In this document: one piece after another, positions 13,151 to 23,945 of the stretch | Layout of the letters: every line of letters starts with the position of its first letter | How positions within the stretch are numbered: position 1 is the first letter of the stretch | NCBI GenBank assembly: GCA_003008705.1 | Contig: PDUO01000001.1 | Coordinates: forward strand, 1,543,694 to 1,607,693 | Length of the DNA: 64,000 bases | Source of the DNA: Pezicula radicicola | Taxonomy: Eukaryota > Ascomycota > Leotiomycetes > Helotiales > Dermateaceae | Direction of reading: 5' to 3' | Notes under the pieces: model-generated | Databases searched by the model: none | The model's input: the letters and a program-made list of their open reading frames with translations, nothing else | Told to the model about the DNA's origin: nothing | Program-made: the position numbers and the translations under genes

Positions 13151-14631
13151 GGTGTGTGTGCTAAGGGTGTTTTCGGCTGTATGCGGGCAGCCACCGGTTG
13201 CGAAGGACAAGTTCGTGTGAACTAGAGATTGAGGGACGTATTACGGCCTGATGTATGTAGGGTGTATAAGGAGATAAATGAGAAGTGATGATTGATTTTG
13301 TCAGCAGACAATAGTCTACGAACTGGGATTGGAAAAGAATGGTGATCAAGAAAAGAAGAAATCTTCATTGGATTTAGACGAACATTAGAATAGAAAAGGG
13401 AAAAAGGATTCGATGAATGTCTGCCCACGTCCGCGGGGGTAACCTACGACACACTGACTCGGAGTTCTGATGATCAATATCGTGCTCAATAGCCATTGGG
13501 TATGCACGAAGCCCTACGGCCACGTCGCAACCCGTCGTGGTTCGGATCTTCCACATGAGACCGTCGACGGTATCGCACATATCGCACTGTCGCTTGAGAG
13601 CCTTCGGGCCCAAAATTGACCCTGGTGGCCCAACGATGCAGGCCAGCACGCAACAGGAATAAGGCATACATGAAAGAAATGGACTTCCACTCGCGAGCAG
13701 CTTTGAGCTACGGAACGGCCATGGGTATGCAGCGAGCTAGAGGCTCGTTGGTTGGATATAAATGATGCTCTTCCTACTGGTTCCTGAATACTAGAGGGAC
13801 AGTCCTTGACTACCCGTTCCCGCTGTCGTGCAGAAGCGCTGTGCGACGTGGTCGCCTTGTATGCCTCGTCCTAACATCCATGCGAGAGCCACTTGAGAAA
13901 TTGCAGATAATCTCGAAGCATGTGGTAAGGTGGGCCGTCTCGAGCTTGCATAGGAGGGGATGTCTTGAGTTGACGTGCGTTGGGTTGGGGTGGACTTGAA
14001 CTTGGTGGGTTGGTGGGATGTTCTCGGATCTGGCGGGGGACTGACAGGAGAAATTTCAACGTCGTTGTGTTGTCAGGCTGTCATGCTCCACCTTTGGCGA
14101 ACTCCCCAGGATTGGCCTACGAGGGGCTATATTTCTAGAAGGTATTTCTGGAATATCAGCCAGGACAGATTGGAGACGCTTTGGTGCACGATATCAGGTG
14201 ATCACTGTTTGCTACTATGGATGAACCTAGAATACAAGCGGCTTCTGTGGGAATATTGCGAGCCTCATTAGAATATTCATTGTAATATTACCTACCCTTT
14301 AGTAGCAAAGCGTCTTGGCGGCGTACCTAGACGAGCGGTGAGCACACGTGAGCCCCAAGTGGCCAACCAACGCAAGGCGCAGGCACTCAATATGTGGTGC
14401 AGTATTGTACTGTACGAGTCGGTGTGATGAGGTATTTGGTATTCGAGGAAAGTACAGCAGATCCTAAAACGCCGGCGCAGAAGTTGAATCAGGAATCTTG
14501 CGCAGACTAAAATTTCCCAGCCGCCAATCCCCCCAGCGAGATGCAGGTCCCAAGACAGGTGCAGAAAGATGGATCTTGGTAGATCAAAGAACAAACAGAG
14601 ACGAGGAGATCGGAGTGCTGCAAACAATCAA
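13151..14631. other. Intergenic, promoter side of the Glu-rich gene
   Basis: About 1.5 kb with only short ORFs (for example 13374-13667 and 14292-14627 on the minus strand) that have no domain, no splice support and unbiased composition. It presumably contains the promoter and leader of the Glu-rich gene and the 3' region of SNF7. Confidence 0.45.
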
Positions 14632-15536
14632 TCACATGGCCATCTCAGCCTGCAGCTTCCGCAGTTCTTCCTCCTCGTCTTCTTCTTCGGTCTGGACTGG
14701 TGCTTTGCCTTTGACTGCCGAATGCATTAGTATGCATACATAAACGAAAGTTGGGTTTTGACGACTTACGAGCTCCATTTGCAGCCGCCGGCAATCTGTG
14801 TATCTCATCCGACACAGGAACAGTGCCTGTCTTGAGCATCTTGTTATCTAGCTGCTCTTGCTCAAGCTCGGCCAACTCATCGTCCAACTCTGTCTCGTCG
14901 ATAGCCTCGCCAATAGGAGCGCTTGTGATAGCACTGGCAATCTCCTCGCCCAGGGCGTGCTGTTCGCGGAGTTTCTCCCTGCAAGTAGTTAGTCAGTGCC
15001 TTTGTCCTCCATGAATTCCTCTCGAAAAGAAAAACGCACATTGTTTCGTCAACCTTATCGATATTAAGCTTGCCATGGATCTGTTGCATAGCTTCACCAG
15101 CACGTTCCATTGCTGCAAGTGTTTCTCTGTTTATGTTTGCTGCCTCGATCGAGTAGATTTGCTGTTCAAGAGTGGATATCTGGGCGGTCGTCTGATCAAG
15201 GGTATGCTCATGTTGCTTCTTGCGTCGTAGTGCAGCTCTCGCAGCTATTAAACCATGGTTAACAGATTTCTCAAAAGCTCACTTAATGCAATATGTGCTC
15301 TACAACACCACCAAAGGTAGCCTCAGACTCAAAGATAAGAGACGAAACGTACCATTCTTGTTTGTGCTCACATTCTTTCTTGCTATTGCATCCTGCTCAT
15401 CCATCTGATTCTGTAAATGTCGCTCTCTCTTCTGCAGCATCTCCAGCTGTGACCGCAAACCCAAAATTGCATTCTTAGGAGTATCCTTCCGCTTCTGGGC
15501 ACTCTGCCCCCCAAACCAGCCCCATACGCCAGACAT
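14632..15536 (-). CDS. SNF7: ESCRT-III subunit Snf7/Vps32
   Basis: Four exons (15536-15353, 15244-15040, 14978-14770, 14714-14632) give 226 residues, the usual size for the family. The start MSGVWGWFGG is the amphipathic membrane-binding N-terminus typical of Snf7. It is followed by the basic helical core (AILGLRSQLEMLQKRERHL, AARAALRRKKQHEHTLDQ), the EAMQQIHGKLNIDKVDETM helix, and an acidic C-terminal half ending in a short helix (EEEELRKLQAEMAM) that matches the MIM1-type Vps4-binding tail. Snf7 polymerises on endosomal membranes to drive intralumenal vesicle budding in the multivesicular-body pathway, and in fungi also takes part in pH signalling. It is divergent from TEN1. Introns are in phases 1, 2 and 1. 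Confidence 0.95.
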
Positions 15537-16128
15537 CTTGTATTTTATGCCTGGTACTCGAGAAAGGGTGTGAGGTACCGCAGACAGATGCTCACAGCTA
15601 AATCGCAGGATGTAACCAATGGAGGGTTCTGGTCTGGACTGGCAAATGCACTATCGGGATAGTTCGCGGATGGTGGGGCGTGTTATGACTGGATCAGACA
15701 CAGGGAATGAAATGTGGCAGCCGGGCTCAAAGGCGTATTTGTACAGAAAGTGTGATGGAGTTGGAGTTGGCTTTGAAGATATCACAATGACGGTGGTACG
15801 TGGGCTTTGGTCGTCTTTCGGTGGGAGCCTTGAAGTGTTGGAAGGTGATTGTCTTTCAATGACTGAAGCCTTTGGGCGGATGACGACTAGCGCGCGAACG
15901 AGGTGCCCAAATGGGAGTAGCCGGTGATCCATGCTTAATCACGTGCAGGGCAGGCTGTGCAACCTGAGCTCGCTGTCTTCAGTCGGTTACGAGTTCTGGT
16001 TGTTCTCCCTTCTTTGTCTGCTAAAACAACAAAGTCAAGAACTGCCTTACAACAAGTACGACAACTTGCCACAAATACTACTACCACTACAATCTCCTTG
16101 TCCTGCCTTATTGACCCCTTTGGTAGAG
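15537..16128. promoter_or_regulatory. Shared divergent promoter, SNF7 / TEN1
   Basis: 592 bp between the two start codons, so both genes must be transcribed from here unless their leaders overlap. The pyrimidine-rich stretch just before the TEN1 start fits a fungal core promoter. ORFs at 15619-15927 (+) and 15651-15932 (-) overlap each other and carry no domain. Confidence 0.5.
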
Positions 16129-16745
16129 ATGGAGGACAAAATTTACAATGGTCCTCTTCCGTCGATAATGGCTTTTCTCTCTGACCTCCCCAAGTGTTCA
16201 CCTGGAGACAAGGTTCGCTTCCTGGGCTGGTGAGTCTCTCTCTTCATGACTTGTAGTGGACTATGTCATCTTTCTCACAGCACAGCATTTCCGAGTGGAA
16301 GGTGGCCGCATAATCATGAATCAGGTCCTAGCTGCTTGATTTGTTTTATGACTTCTGACTTCGAGCTTGGGGGTGTGGCGTGTGCTTTATACAATTGTGA
16401 AGCGCCAGGCTCTAATTCTTGTACAGCGTTACCAAATATTCAAGGAAGGTTGCGCCCGCTACGTTGACTTTGGTACATAATTACCCTCAGGGAAATGGTT
16501 TGGAGGCTTTGGTGGACGTGGACCTCTTGCTGACTACCTTGAAATCAAACGATACTCAAGTCGGAGAATGGGTTCATGTTATAGGTTATATTACGTCAAA
16601 ACAACAAGCCGTAACTTCGAGGTCCGGCGAAACTACAGCGGCTCAAATACTTGTTCAAGCAATTGTTCTATGGTCCGCTTGTCCTTTGAAATTAGACAGA
16701 TATGAGAAGTGTCTTGACGAACGCAACACTTACGATCGGGAGTGA
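16129..16745 (+). CDS. TEN1: CST complex subunit Ten1 (telomere capping)
   Basis: Two exons, 16129-16229 and 16427-16745, join to 139 residues (intron 197 bp, GTGAGT...GTACAG). The N-terminus (GPLPSIMAFLSDLP, then SPGDKVRFLGCV) and the following ATLTLVHNYP and ALVDVDLLL segments match the small OB-fold of fungal Ten1. WVHVIGYITSKQQ is the typical late strand. Ten1 binds Stn1 and, with Cdc13/CTC1, protects telomere ends and helps recruit polymerase alpha-primase. Assignment rests on motif order and size; Ten1 is poorly conserved, so a profile search would be the proper test. The exon 1 frame is open upstream, but this Met directly precedes the conserved start and gives the usual length. Confidence 0.85.
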
Positions 16746-17357
16746 ATCCACACAGGCAAAATTATTGCACATGGAATATCAGCAGGGCTGCAATACTATT
16801 ACTTTAGGTATTACTCACTCTCGTCGTTGATCTTGTAGCTGTCAAGGCTGCAGCCCGCTTTCTGGTAGTGTCCTTTTCACAACAACCACCCAGGCGTGAC
16901 TCTAAGTTGGTAGCTACGCAGCGAGGTGGCTCCAAACTCTGGAGCTTCAGAATGCAGTTCTCATGAATTTGAGGCCTTCCTTGTTATCAATTGTTCCCTG
17001 GATGACACTCCAAAGTTATACATATACACACCAAGATGGATCGAGAGAGATCAAGGTAGACCAAGACAAAACCAGAGCTCTTGTGAATGGGATAAACATC
17101 AAGCTGGCAATGAGACGGCGAGTAATTATGGCAGGGATATCAAACGCTTGAATTGCATGCTAACCTACTTTACCGCCCAGACGCAAAATTAAAGAGCTTT
17201 AGAAATGGCCATCGTCATGATTATACCACCCGGACTTGTTCCGCCTCCTTCTCATCTTCGGCATAATGGGAAGAGTCTTGTTCTTACATGACTACTTTCC
17301 CCAAGAGTGCATAGCGTCATGTCTGATACGTTCCTAATGTCGAAGAGCGAGATTCAA
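16746..17357. other. Convergent 3' region
   Basis: About 610 bp between the stops of TEN1 (+) and the small minus-strand gene. ORF 16926-17192 has no recognisable domain. Presumably overlapping 3' UTRs and terminators. Confidence 0.45.
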
Positions 17358-17987
17358 TCATCGTCGAGAGCCATCTCCGTGTCGGCTGTCCTCCCCTGAA
17401 CGTCTCCGCACCCCATCAATTCGCTCACCTGAGCGTCGCCCATTAGAGTTAGAAGGCGGGGTGCCTCGAGAAACCACAATAGGCTGATGTAATGGACGTT
17501 TAAGTTGCTTGTCGGATTCTTTCTTGGATCTAGCGGCAGCTTGCTTTTCCCAAACATCCTTCGACTTTCGACAGATGTCGTCTATTTGCTCCTGGATTGG
17601 AAGTCAACCGAGGTGTTGCGCCAAGACACTGTTCTTAATGGATTGTTGCTCACGTCCGTCAAGCACTCGCCAGGAGTTGTGATGAGAAAACCATCCTCGC
17701 CCTAGTACATGTCAGTTGGCAAACATAGCTAAGAGGCTATCTCAGAACATGATCATACTTCTCTCGTATACGGTCGAACAGTTGCCTCCGGACCAAGATA
17801 GTATTGTATTTCTTGTGTGATCACCTGAATTAAGAGACTCAGCACAATCTGAAGAATCTTTCCCGTTCGTGCCCAGTGGGCTTTACCCAACAGAAGGAGC
17901 GCAGTCAGGGGGGCTTGGAAGCAAACCAACCTTCTTATTTATGTCCAGATTGGGGATCCAATAGCGGTTCTTCTCCTGGGACGACAT
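17358..17987 (-). CDS. Small conserved-looking protein of unknown function (134 aa, four exons)
   Basis: Found by splicing, not as a long ORF: exons 17987-17931, 17824-17759, 17701-17654 and 17591-17358, all joined in phase 0. Introns are 106, 57 and 62 bp. The first half is compact: NRYWIPNLDINKK, then QEIQYYLGPEATVRPYT, then EDGFLITTPG and LTDEQIDDICRKSKDVWEKQ. The second half is basic and Ser/Arg-rich (RRSGE, SRHGDGSRR) and probably disordered. I do not recognise the family. Four consecutive in-phase exons with good GT/AG sites, the YYLGPEATVRPYTR...EDGFLITTPG signature and a helical DEQIDDIC segment argue strongly that it is real. The tail might suggest nucleic-acid binding, but this is a guess. 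It is convergent with TEN1. Confidence 0.8.
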
Positions 17988-20897
17988 TCGCACAAAGTAT
18001 GGATCTCACAAACCTCGCGAAGAAACATAAGAATCCACGATCGAGTCTGAATCTGGTGACGATGGCTTTAAGGCTATGGTATGGAGAGGCTCTACGGTTG
18101 CTGCCCAACATGGAAGGGGAGGCTTATATGCTCCATTTTCAGCGTAACGTACAGCTATTTGCCACGCTCAAGAAGTCAGCTGAACAGCGCGAATCCATAC
18201 GATGATTGCTAGATTTAAAAAAGCAGTCTTACAAGAGCCCACGTATTCTCCTGTGCATTCTAGGTGCATGGCTCTCTTTTGCGGCGTAAAAGTGCATAAG
18301 ACTAGAATTCCTTGAATGGGAGCGAGTCTCGACAGCCTCACCGAGGCGGACGCGAAGCGCCAAAATGATTGGCGTAGAGGTTCTATTGGATTTGTTCACC
18401 GCATCTAAGAGCAGAGAATGGCCAATGGGTGAGCATACAGGCGCTGTATACGCAGTGCAATTATGCTATTATACCGTCTGCTGAAGAAATTATAGCGAAA
18501 ACAAGAGATGAATTGTTGAGAAACAGGTCCGAGGTTGGACCAGAACGGCGGGACATTGAATCATGCGACAGCAACCTTAAAACCTACTACTGTACTGTAC
18601 ATTGTTCTACTCGGCGACTGATGGGACGAAATAATAACGGCTCTCTACAAGCAAACATTACGGAAATTCGCGGCCTAGAAGGATTCATGTAACTGTCGAA
18701 GATTGTCTGGGTATCAAACGATCGCGCTGTATTTCGTACATTGATGCTCCCGCCCCAGATCCACGATCTTCATCAGCTGCAAGTATGGAGCTGTCTTAAA
18801 CTTATCTCAAACTCTATCATGGTTAGGTTTATAAAAAATACTTGATCCCTTAGACTCTGAGTTCTTCTGCTGTATAAGATCGACAATCATCTCCTCTTCT
18901 ATAGCCGTTTACGGTCTATTGCGCGCGTTCTGACGCCGGGATGACCATGGTGGCAGAGAAACAAGGAAACCCTAAGGGCACATTTTAGATTGTCAACTTC
19001 TGCTTCAGAACTCAGAAACCATTCGAAAAATACGCCTTATTTATTTTCCTGGATTTAAGTTCCAGGAGACAAGACCTGTTGCCCACTTAATTATGACACT
19101 CTTTGCAAATTTAATATCATCACGTCACACTTGGCCCACACCCTTTTGCTCGAATACCGTCGATCGGTTCCTGGAACAGTTACTTGAACGCCCAGCGAGG
19201 GTGATTTGTACACTTGTTAGAGCCTGACCGACATGCTAATACACATGTTTACCTTGTTAAGGAGTTTCCATTGATGATAGTGTGCACTCGCCATGGCAAT
19301 TACGGCAATTCATCATCGCAAAGGCCATGGGTTTGAAACTTCTCTCGAGACAGGATATTCTCGCAGATATTACCGTGATGAGCACCATTCCTTTGTACGC
19401 CTCGTAAAAGTGATCTTCAACGCAAATCTGTGCAATTGTTTTTAGATGGAACAATCTGGGAAGCAGACATCTCACAACCATCTGATGATCTGATTACAGC
19501 CCAACCAAGGCTTCGTTTCCCCAGCATCTCAGTAATACGTTCACGATTGCTTCTTCTTATCTGGTTCGGGCGCCAGCAAGCTGTCTCCTCCATGGGTGTT
19601 AACAAGATTGGGTACGGTATTCTGTGAGGCTACATATCAGAGCAACATCCGAACTTATTCATTTCCTAAAATCCTCGAATAGGAAGTAGCAAGCTTATGG
19701 AAAGCCTCACGTCTTCACTGGCGTTTGTGAGGTGATATCGTATCAGCAGATTACTTAGTAGAGAAGCTGCACGGGCACTTTATACTGAACAGAGAATGAA
19801 AACTAGACAAACCGGTGGTTAATTATGACAACCACTTGGACATGAACGATGCCCCTGTGCTGTCACAGTTCCGGGTTTCGGCAGGTCTCCTAGAAGCCTT
19901 GAAATACAATAGGATACTAATTCAGTGTCTGTACACGGACTACAAGTCTCGGGCACATCTTCTGGTTTCGGCAGTCAACCGTAATTACTCAAGGCGTACA
20001 TAATCGTATGAGGATACTTGTTGTATTGTGTAACAGCCGCGAAGCGCCAGTAATGTATCAAATTGATCAATCATCTAAGACCTTCCACTGAACTGTAGCA
20101 TTCATTCTTGATGATGTATACTCAGTTACCTATAGGACAATTCAATCACGCATTCAAATCAAATACATGAATCAGTATCACAGTCTCGCTCTTCACACCC
20201 AATTACATATGCAGACCATTATGCTCACTGAAGTACGAAGAACCTTATATCTTCAGCTCTATGCACGAGGATGTGGAACATGCATCGTGCATACTTCTGG
20301 AGTTTCGTACTCTGTATCTCACTTTGACATGCTAACCTTACATCACACTTAAACTTACTTTTTTGCATGTATATGATCAAGGCCACTTAAATCACTAGGT
20401 CATACTTCTTTTAATAGTTCTGGTGTTCAGGAGCGGAGAGAGGAATTTAAGCGACGACTCGAGTTGTGGAATGAATCATCAATCATGCCACCTAAGATAA
20501 TTGAACGTCTAAAAAGAATCTATAAGATATATCTTCAGAATATAACCCTATATAATTTACGTATAAACCCCGGATGCAAAGAAATTCCAAATTTATCATT
20601 CCTCCCCAAACCCCTCCCAACCTAAGACCTACCTCGCACGCGTCAACTCGGCAAACGGAGACGAAAATCAAATCCCTAAATAAGCCCCAAAAAAAGCAAA
20701 AAACATGCCACAACTATCATCTACCACTTTCCTTCCAAAGCTTTCTAATCCTACCAGATCCCGCCAACCATTGAAACCAAAATCTCCGCACTAATTAATT
20801 AGCTAATAAGGTCTCGAAGTGCTTTGTAAAAAGTTTCAAGGAAAGTAAAGAGGTAGGACGGGCTTGACACACTGTAACAGTGGCCATCCCGTCCGAG
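17988..20897. other. Gene-poor region
   Basis: 2.9 kb in which I see no supportable gene. ORFs of 60-87 codons (for example 18429-18692 (+), 19257-19481 (-), 19430-19627 (+)) show no domains and no consistent splice partners. Could hold decayed sequence or non-coding transcripts. Confidence 0.4.
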
Positions 20898-20997
20898 TAA
20901 CTAGAGTGAGATTCGAACTCACAATCTTCTATTATATCTTCTTCTGCCCTCACAGAAGAAGAGAGCGTAGATGCATTAGCCATACCGCCATCTAGTC
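20898..20997 (-). tRNA. tRNA-like sequence with hairpin in the anticodon loop (Arg-UCU-like, possibly pseudogene)
   Basis: On the minus strand, GACTAGA at the 5' end pairs with TCTAGTT at the 3' end (one G-U). A T-arm GTGAG-TTCGAAT-CTCAC is perfect, and the D-arm has GCG...TGC around a loop with GG. The arm order resembles fungal tRNA-Arg(UCU): TCTA pairs with TAGA as anticodon stem and AGATT is the variable loop. The anticodon loop, however, holds an extra perfect 10-bp hairpin (TCTTCTTCTG / CAGAAGAAGA). I cannot place a U33 plus anticodon convincingly. It is either an intron-containing tRNA or a tRNA-derived pseudogene; isotype unsure. Confidence 0.45.
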
Positions 20998-21558
20998 TTC
21001 CTTAGTTGTTTACTGGAAGAAAGAGGTTTATTGCGATTTTTGTAGATGGTTGGAGGGACGGGTTTAAGGGGATGGGCGAATGCAGAAGGGGTTGAGATCA
21101 TTCATTCACTGATTTAGAAAAAGAGTCGGATTTTGTTTGTCTTTTTGGTTTGGCTACTTTGTAGATATCTGAGGGACCTGAGGGCTTTTAGAACGATTGA
21201 ACAAAAGATGACGGTAATGGTGGCATCCTTTTCTAGAAGGAGCCTGGCCTCAAATTCTTTTCAGGGTCTGGACTTTCCTTCTAGGTTGAATTTCCAACGT
21301 TCTGATGATCCAATGGAGAGAAGTAAAGGGGCTCCTTCTGTCACATTCATACAGCACAAAATTCTGATTAGCTGAGATAGCTTAAAGCTATGAGGTGACT
21401 TTTTATGTAATGTATATCTATATTCCATTTAGATATGTTCTAGGGATGGTATCCCATCCGCTAGCCTATTCCATATAATACGCCCAACCAGAGCTTTCAG
21501 CCTCCTTTTCAACGCCGTCGCTATGCAAAAAGAACAAAAATCATACAAAATAAGAGGA
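20998..21558. other. Intergenic, downstream of UTP15
   Basis: 560 bp without a supportable gene; ORF 21133-21375 has no recognisable feature. Probably the UTP15 3' region and flank of the tRNA-like sequence. Confidence 0.45.
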
Positions 21559-23163
21559 TTATTGGGACACAGCGAGTAATAAGTCAACCATACCCTTGAC
21601 CTGAACGGCTTGCTGTGCCCTCTCAACCTCTATCTTCACCCGTCTGTGCAACATCTTAATGTTGTTCATTAGTGCTTGGGATCCCTCGACGTGCTCGGAG
21701 TACAGATCTAGGAGGAGAATTGCAACATCACAAGTGGTGCTGACATATCGGGGATCTGAGATGTGCTTAATGACCCATTTGAGAATCGGCTGAACCTCTT
21801 CCTCGTTTCGACCTTGGAGTGCCGCTCGCATGGCACTTCGATGCCGCAAGTTGGTGAGGAAACCGAGGACCGTAACTGATGGGAGATTTTTCTCCAATAC
21901 GTGATCTAAAGCCAGTGCGTATTGTCCTTGTCGAAGATCTCGCTCCCATACGCTCTCCTTCTTCTTCTTGTGACGCTCGTTGCCTTCAATTATAACATCC
22001 GCGCCTTCTCCTACAAAATCCATACCTCTCAGCTTCTTCTCCACTCCCCTAGTTCGTTTCTTGTTCTTCTTATCGTAATCTTCCAATTTCCCCGCTACAA
22101 GTGCCTCCATTTCCTTGGCTCTCTCTCGCTCTTTCACTTTCTGCTGCCCTGAAAGTCGTGTCCGAATCGATAGGATTCCGGATTGCATTCCTACAATCAG
22201 ATGTCTGTCTTCCCTATTCGCCCCGGAAGCAATGACATTGACTGACAATACTGGTGAAGGATACTTGGAACCAGCGACAACGTTCCAACCAGAGGTTTCA
22301 AACACCTTGACATGCCCGTCAAGAGCTCCACTTACAAGCCGGGTACCATTTGATGCTAAGCACAGTGAGGTGACCGTCTTCTGGTGGCTCTTAATGAGGT
22401 GTAATGGTTTTCCAGCAACCAAGTCAAGAACCGATATCTGATTATCTGCAGCTGCTAAAACCGTGGTACCGGAGGGCATCGGAAGAACAGCTTCCACCGG
22501 CGCGGCATGCTTGAACGTCATGACTGCTTTACTTGGGGCCCTGGGATCCCAAATCCTTACAGTCTCGTCGTAACTACCCGTCACGAGCAAGTTTGACATT
22601 GAACCTGGTATAAAACTCCCACTTCTAACATAATCCGCATGCCCAACAAAGGTTGTAGTGCTCGTCTCACTTGGTAGATCCCAAAGTCGGACTGTGCGAT
22701 CATCACTTGCGCTCATGAGCGTGGTCAACTCGGTAGGTGAGAACTTTGTCGTCCAGACAGGCTGCTTATGTTCGGACCAAGTCTTAAGAATAGCCCGCGA
22801 ATTGACGTCGAATACTTGTATCTTCCCCGTCTTGTCACCCGCAACCATAACTCGCCCATCTCGCCGGATTTCTCCACTATACGCAATGTCTGAGAATCGA
22901 GTAATGGTCTTGACTAATTTTCGTGTTCGGATTGAGAATATTTGTACTCGAGTTCCCGTGGTGACTGCGAAATAGTCATTGTTCGAGGGAATCAAAGCGT
23001 TACTCGGTGGAGGTGGGAAGGAGATGTGCGTTACTGGATAATTTGTTGGTGAAGGAATCGTTTGTTGCGATCGGAAAGTTTTCCAGTAATGCTGCTCTGG
23101 GGTTATTGGCGAAGGACCCTTTGGCAGTATAATGCGCGCGGAGGGCTGGATTGGTTCTGCCAT
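21559..23163 (-). CDS. UTP15: U3 snoRNP / small-subunit processome protein Utp15
   Basis: Intronless, 534 residues from the Met of MAEPIQPSARI. The frame is open 32 codons further upstream, but that part is not conserved-looking, so the shorter start is chosen. Residues about 20-340 form a WD40 propeller with clear blades: VWTTKFSP...LMSASDDRTVRLWDLP, YVRSGSFIPG...LVTGSYDETVRIWDPR and TSLCLASNGTRLVSGALDGHVKVFE. The last 130 residues (RQGQYALALDHVLEKNLPS through HVEGSQALMNNIKMLHRRV) are the helical UTP15 C-terminal domain. Utp15 belongs to the t-UTP/UtpA complex in the nucleolus, needed for 18S pre-rRNA processing and linked to rDNA transcription. Length and architecture are normal for the family. 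Confidence 0.96.
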   Translation of the reverse strand: MAEPIQPSARIILPKGPSPITPEQHYWKTFRSQQTIPSPTNYPVTHISFPPPPSNALIPSNNDYFAVTTGTRVQIFSIRTRKLVKTITRFSDIAYSGEIRRDGRVMVAGDKTGKIQVFDVNSRAILKTWSEHKQPVWTTKFSPTELTTLMSASDDRTVRLWDLPSETSTTTFVGHADYVRSGSFIPGSMSNLLVTGSYDETVRIWDPRAPSKAVMTFKHAAPVEAVLPMPSGTTVLAAADNQISVLDLVAGKPLHLIKSHQKTVTSLCLASNGTRLVSGALDGHVKVFETSGWNVVAGSKYPSPVLSVNVIASGANREDRHLIVGMQSGILSIRTRLSGQQKVKERERAKEMEALVAGKLEDYDKKNKKRTRGVEKKLRGMDFVGEGADVIIEGNERHKKKKESVWERDLRQGQYALALDHVLEKNLPSVTVLGFLTNLRHRSAMRAALQGRNEEEVQPILKWVIKHISDPRYVSTTCDVAILLLDLYSEHVEGSQALMNNIKMLHRRVKIEVERAQQAVQVKGMVDLLLAVSQ

Positions 23164-23945
23164 AATTGGGTATGTATTGCAACAGACCTTGGAGCCTTTG
23201 TGGTTGATGAGAGGAGCGTCGAGAGCTTCAAAATAAAAAAGTTCGCCGAAGATTCTCACAAGGCTATTTTACACGAAGCCACGCCAATTCCTTCCAAATA
23301 AAAGCTATTGGCATGTGACTTGGAAGAAAACACATAGAATCTGTCATCTTTTCTCAATCATTACTACAAGAGATTAGGAAGTGCTATCTAACAATCCTGG
23401 GTTTGGTAGCTTTAATAAAGATGTAAGAGTCAGAATCGTATCTCGTTATCTTCAATTCAAGTCACGTGTCAAGAAGGTTTTGCTCATCGAGGCGAAGAAT
23501 TCCTTTTTTTTTCTGCGGCAGATATCTAGGTTTTTTTACTTTGCTTCAATGTTTTACATTTCATCAAGAGACATGATTAGCTAGAGCATTATCCATTAAC
23601 GTGCTGACTACATCAATGGTACTTACTCCTAGTGCAAGCCTAACATAGGCGTATCGCTCTACCAAAACTATAAGCTGTCTTTATGATGTAAAGCTACAAA
23701 GTCTTTACTTCTCTTGTTGAAGACACCAGTGTAAACTCCATTTCTACTTATGCCATGCGAAACGGGTGGAAAATGGTATGAAGTGGTAGTACATCCAGGC
23801 ACGCTCATGAACACACATCCTGCCTCGACGGCAAGCTGATTATACGGTTTTAGCTGATTTCTTCCGCTTAATGTCCGTCTATCGCCATCTTCAAATTGGA
23901 TTTGAAGATAACCTCTCCGCTTATGGTCCATAGTATATCCGTGAA
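23164..23945. other. Intergenic between UTP15 and the bZIP gene
   Basis: 780 bp. Contains the UTP15 promoter and the bZIP gene 3' region. ORF 23668-23931 (-) lies directly beyond the bZIP stop, but I see no domain in it and no splice that would join it. Confidence 0.45.

Noticed and set aside
13374..13667. 97-codon minus-strand ORF upstream of the Glu-rich gene
   Set aside because: No domain and unbiased composition; lies in the presumed promoter or leader.
23668..23931. 87-codon ORF directly downstream of the bZIP stop
   Set aside because: Considered as a last bZIP exon, but the bZIP frame ends cleanly and no intron joins the two in phase.
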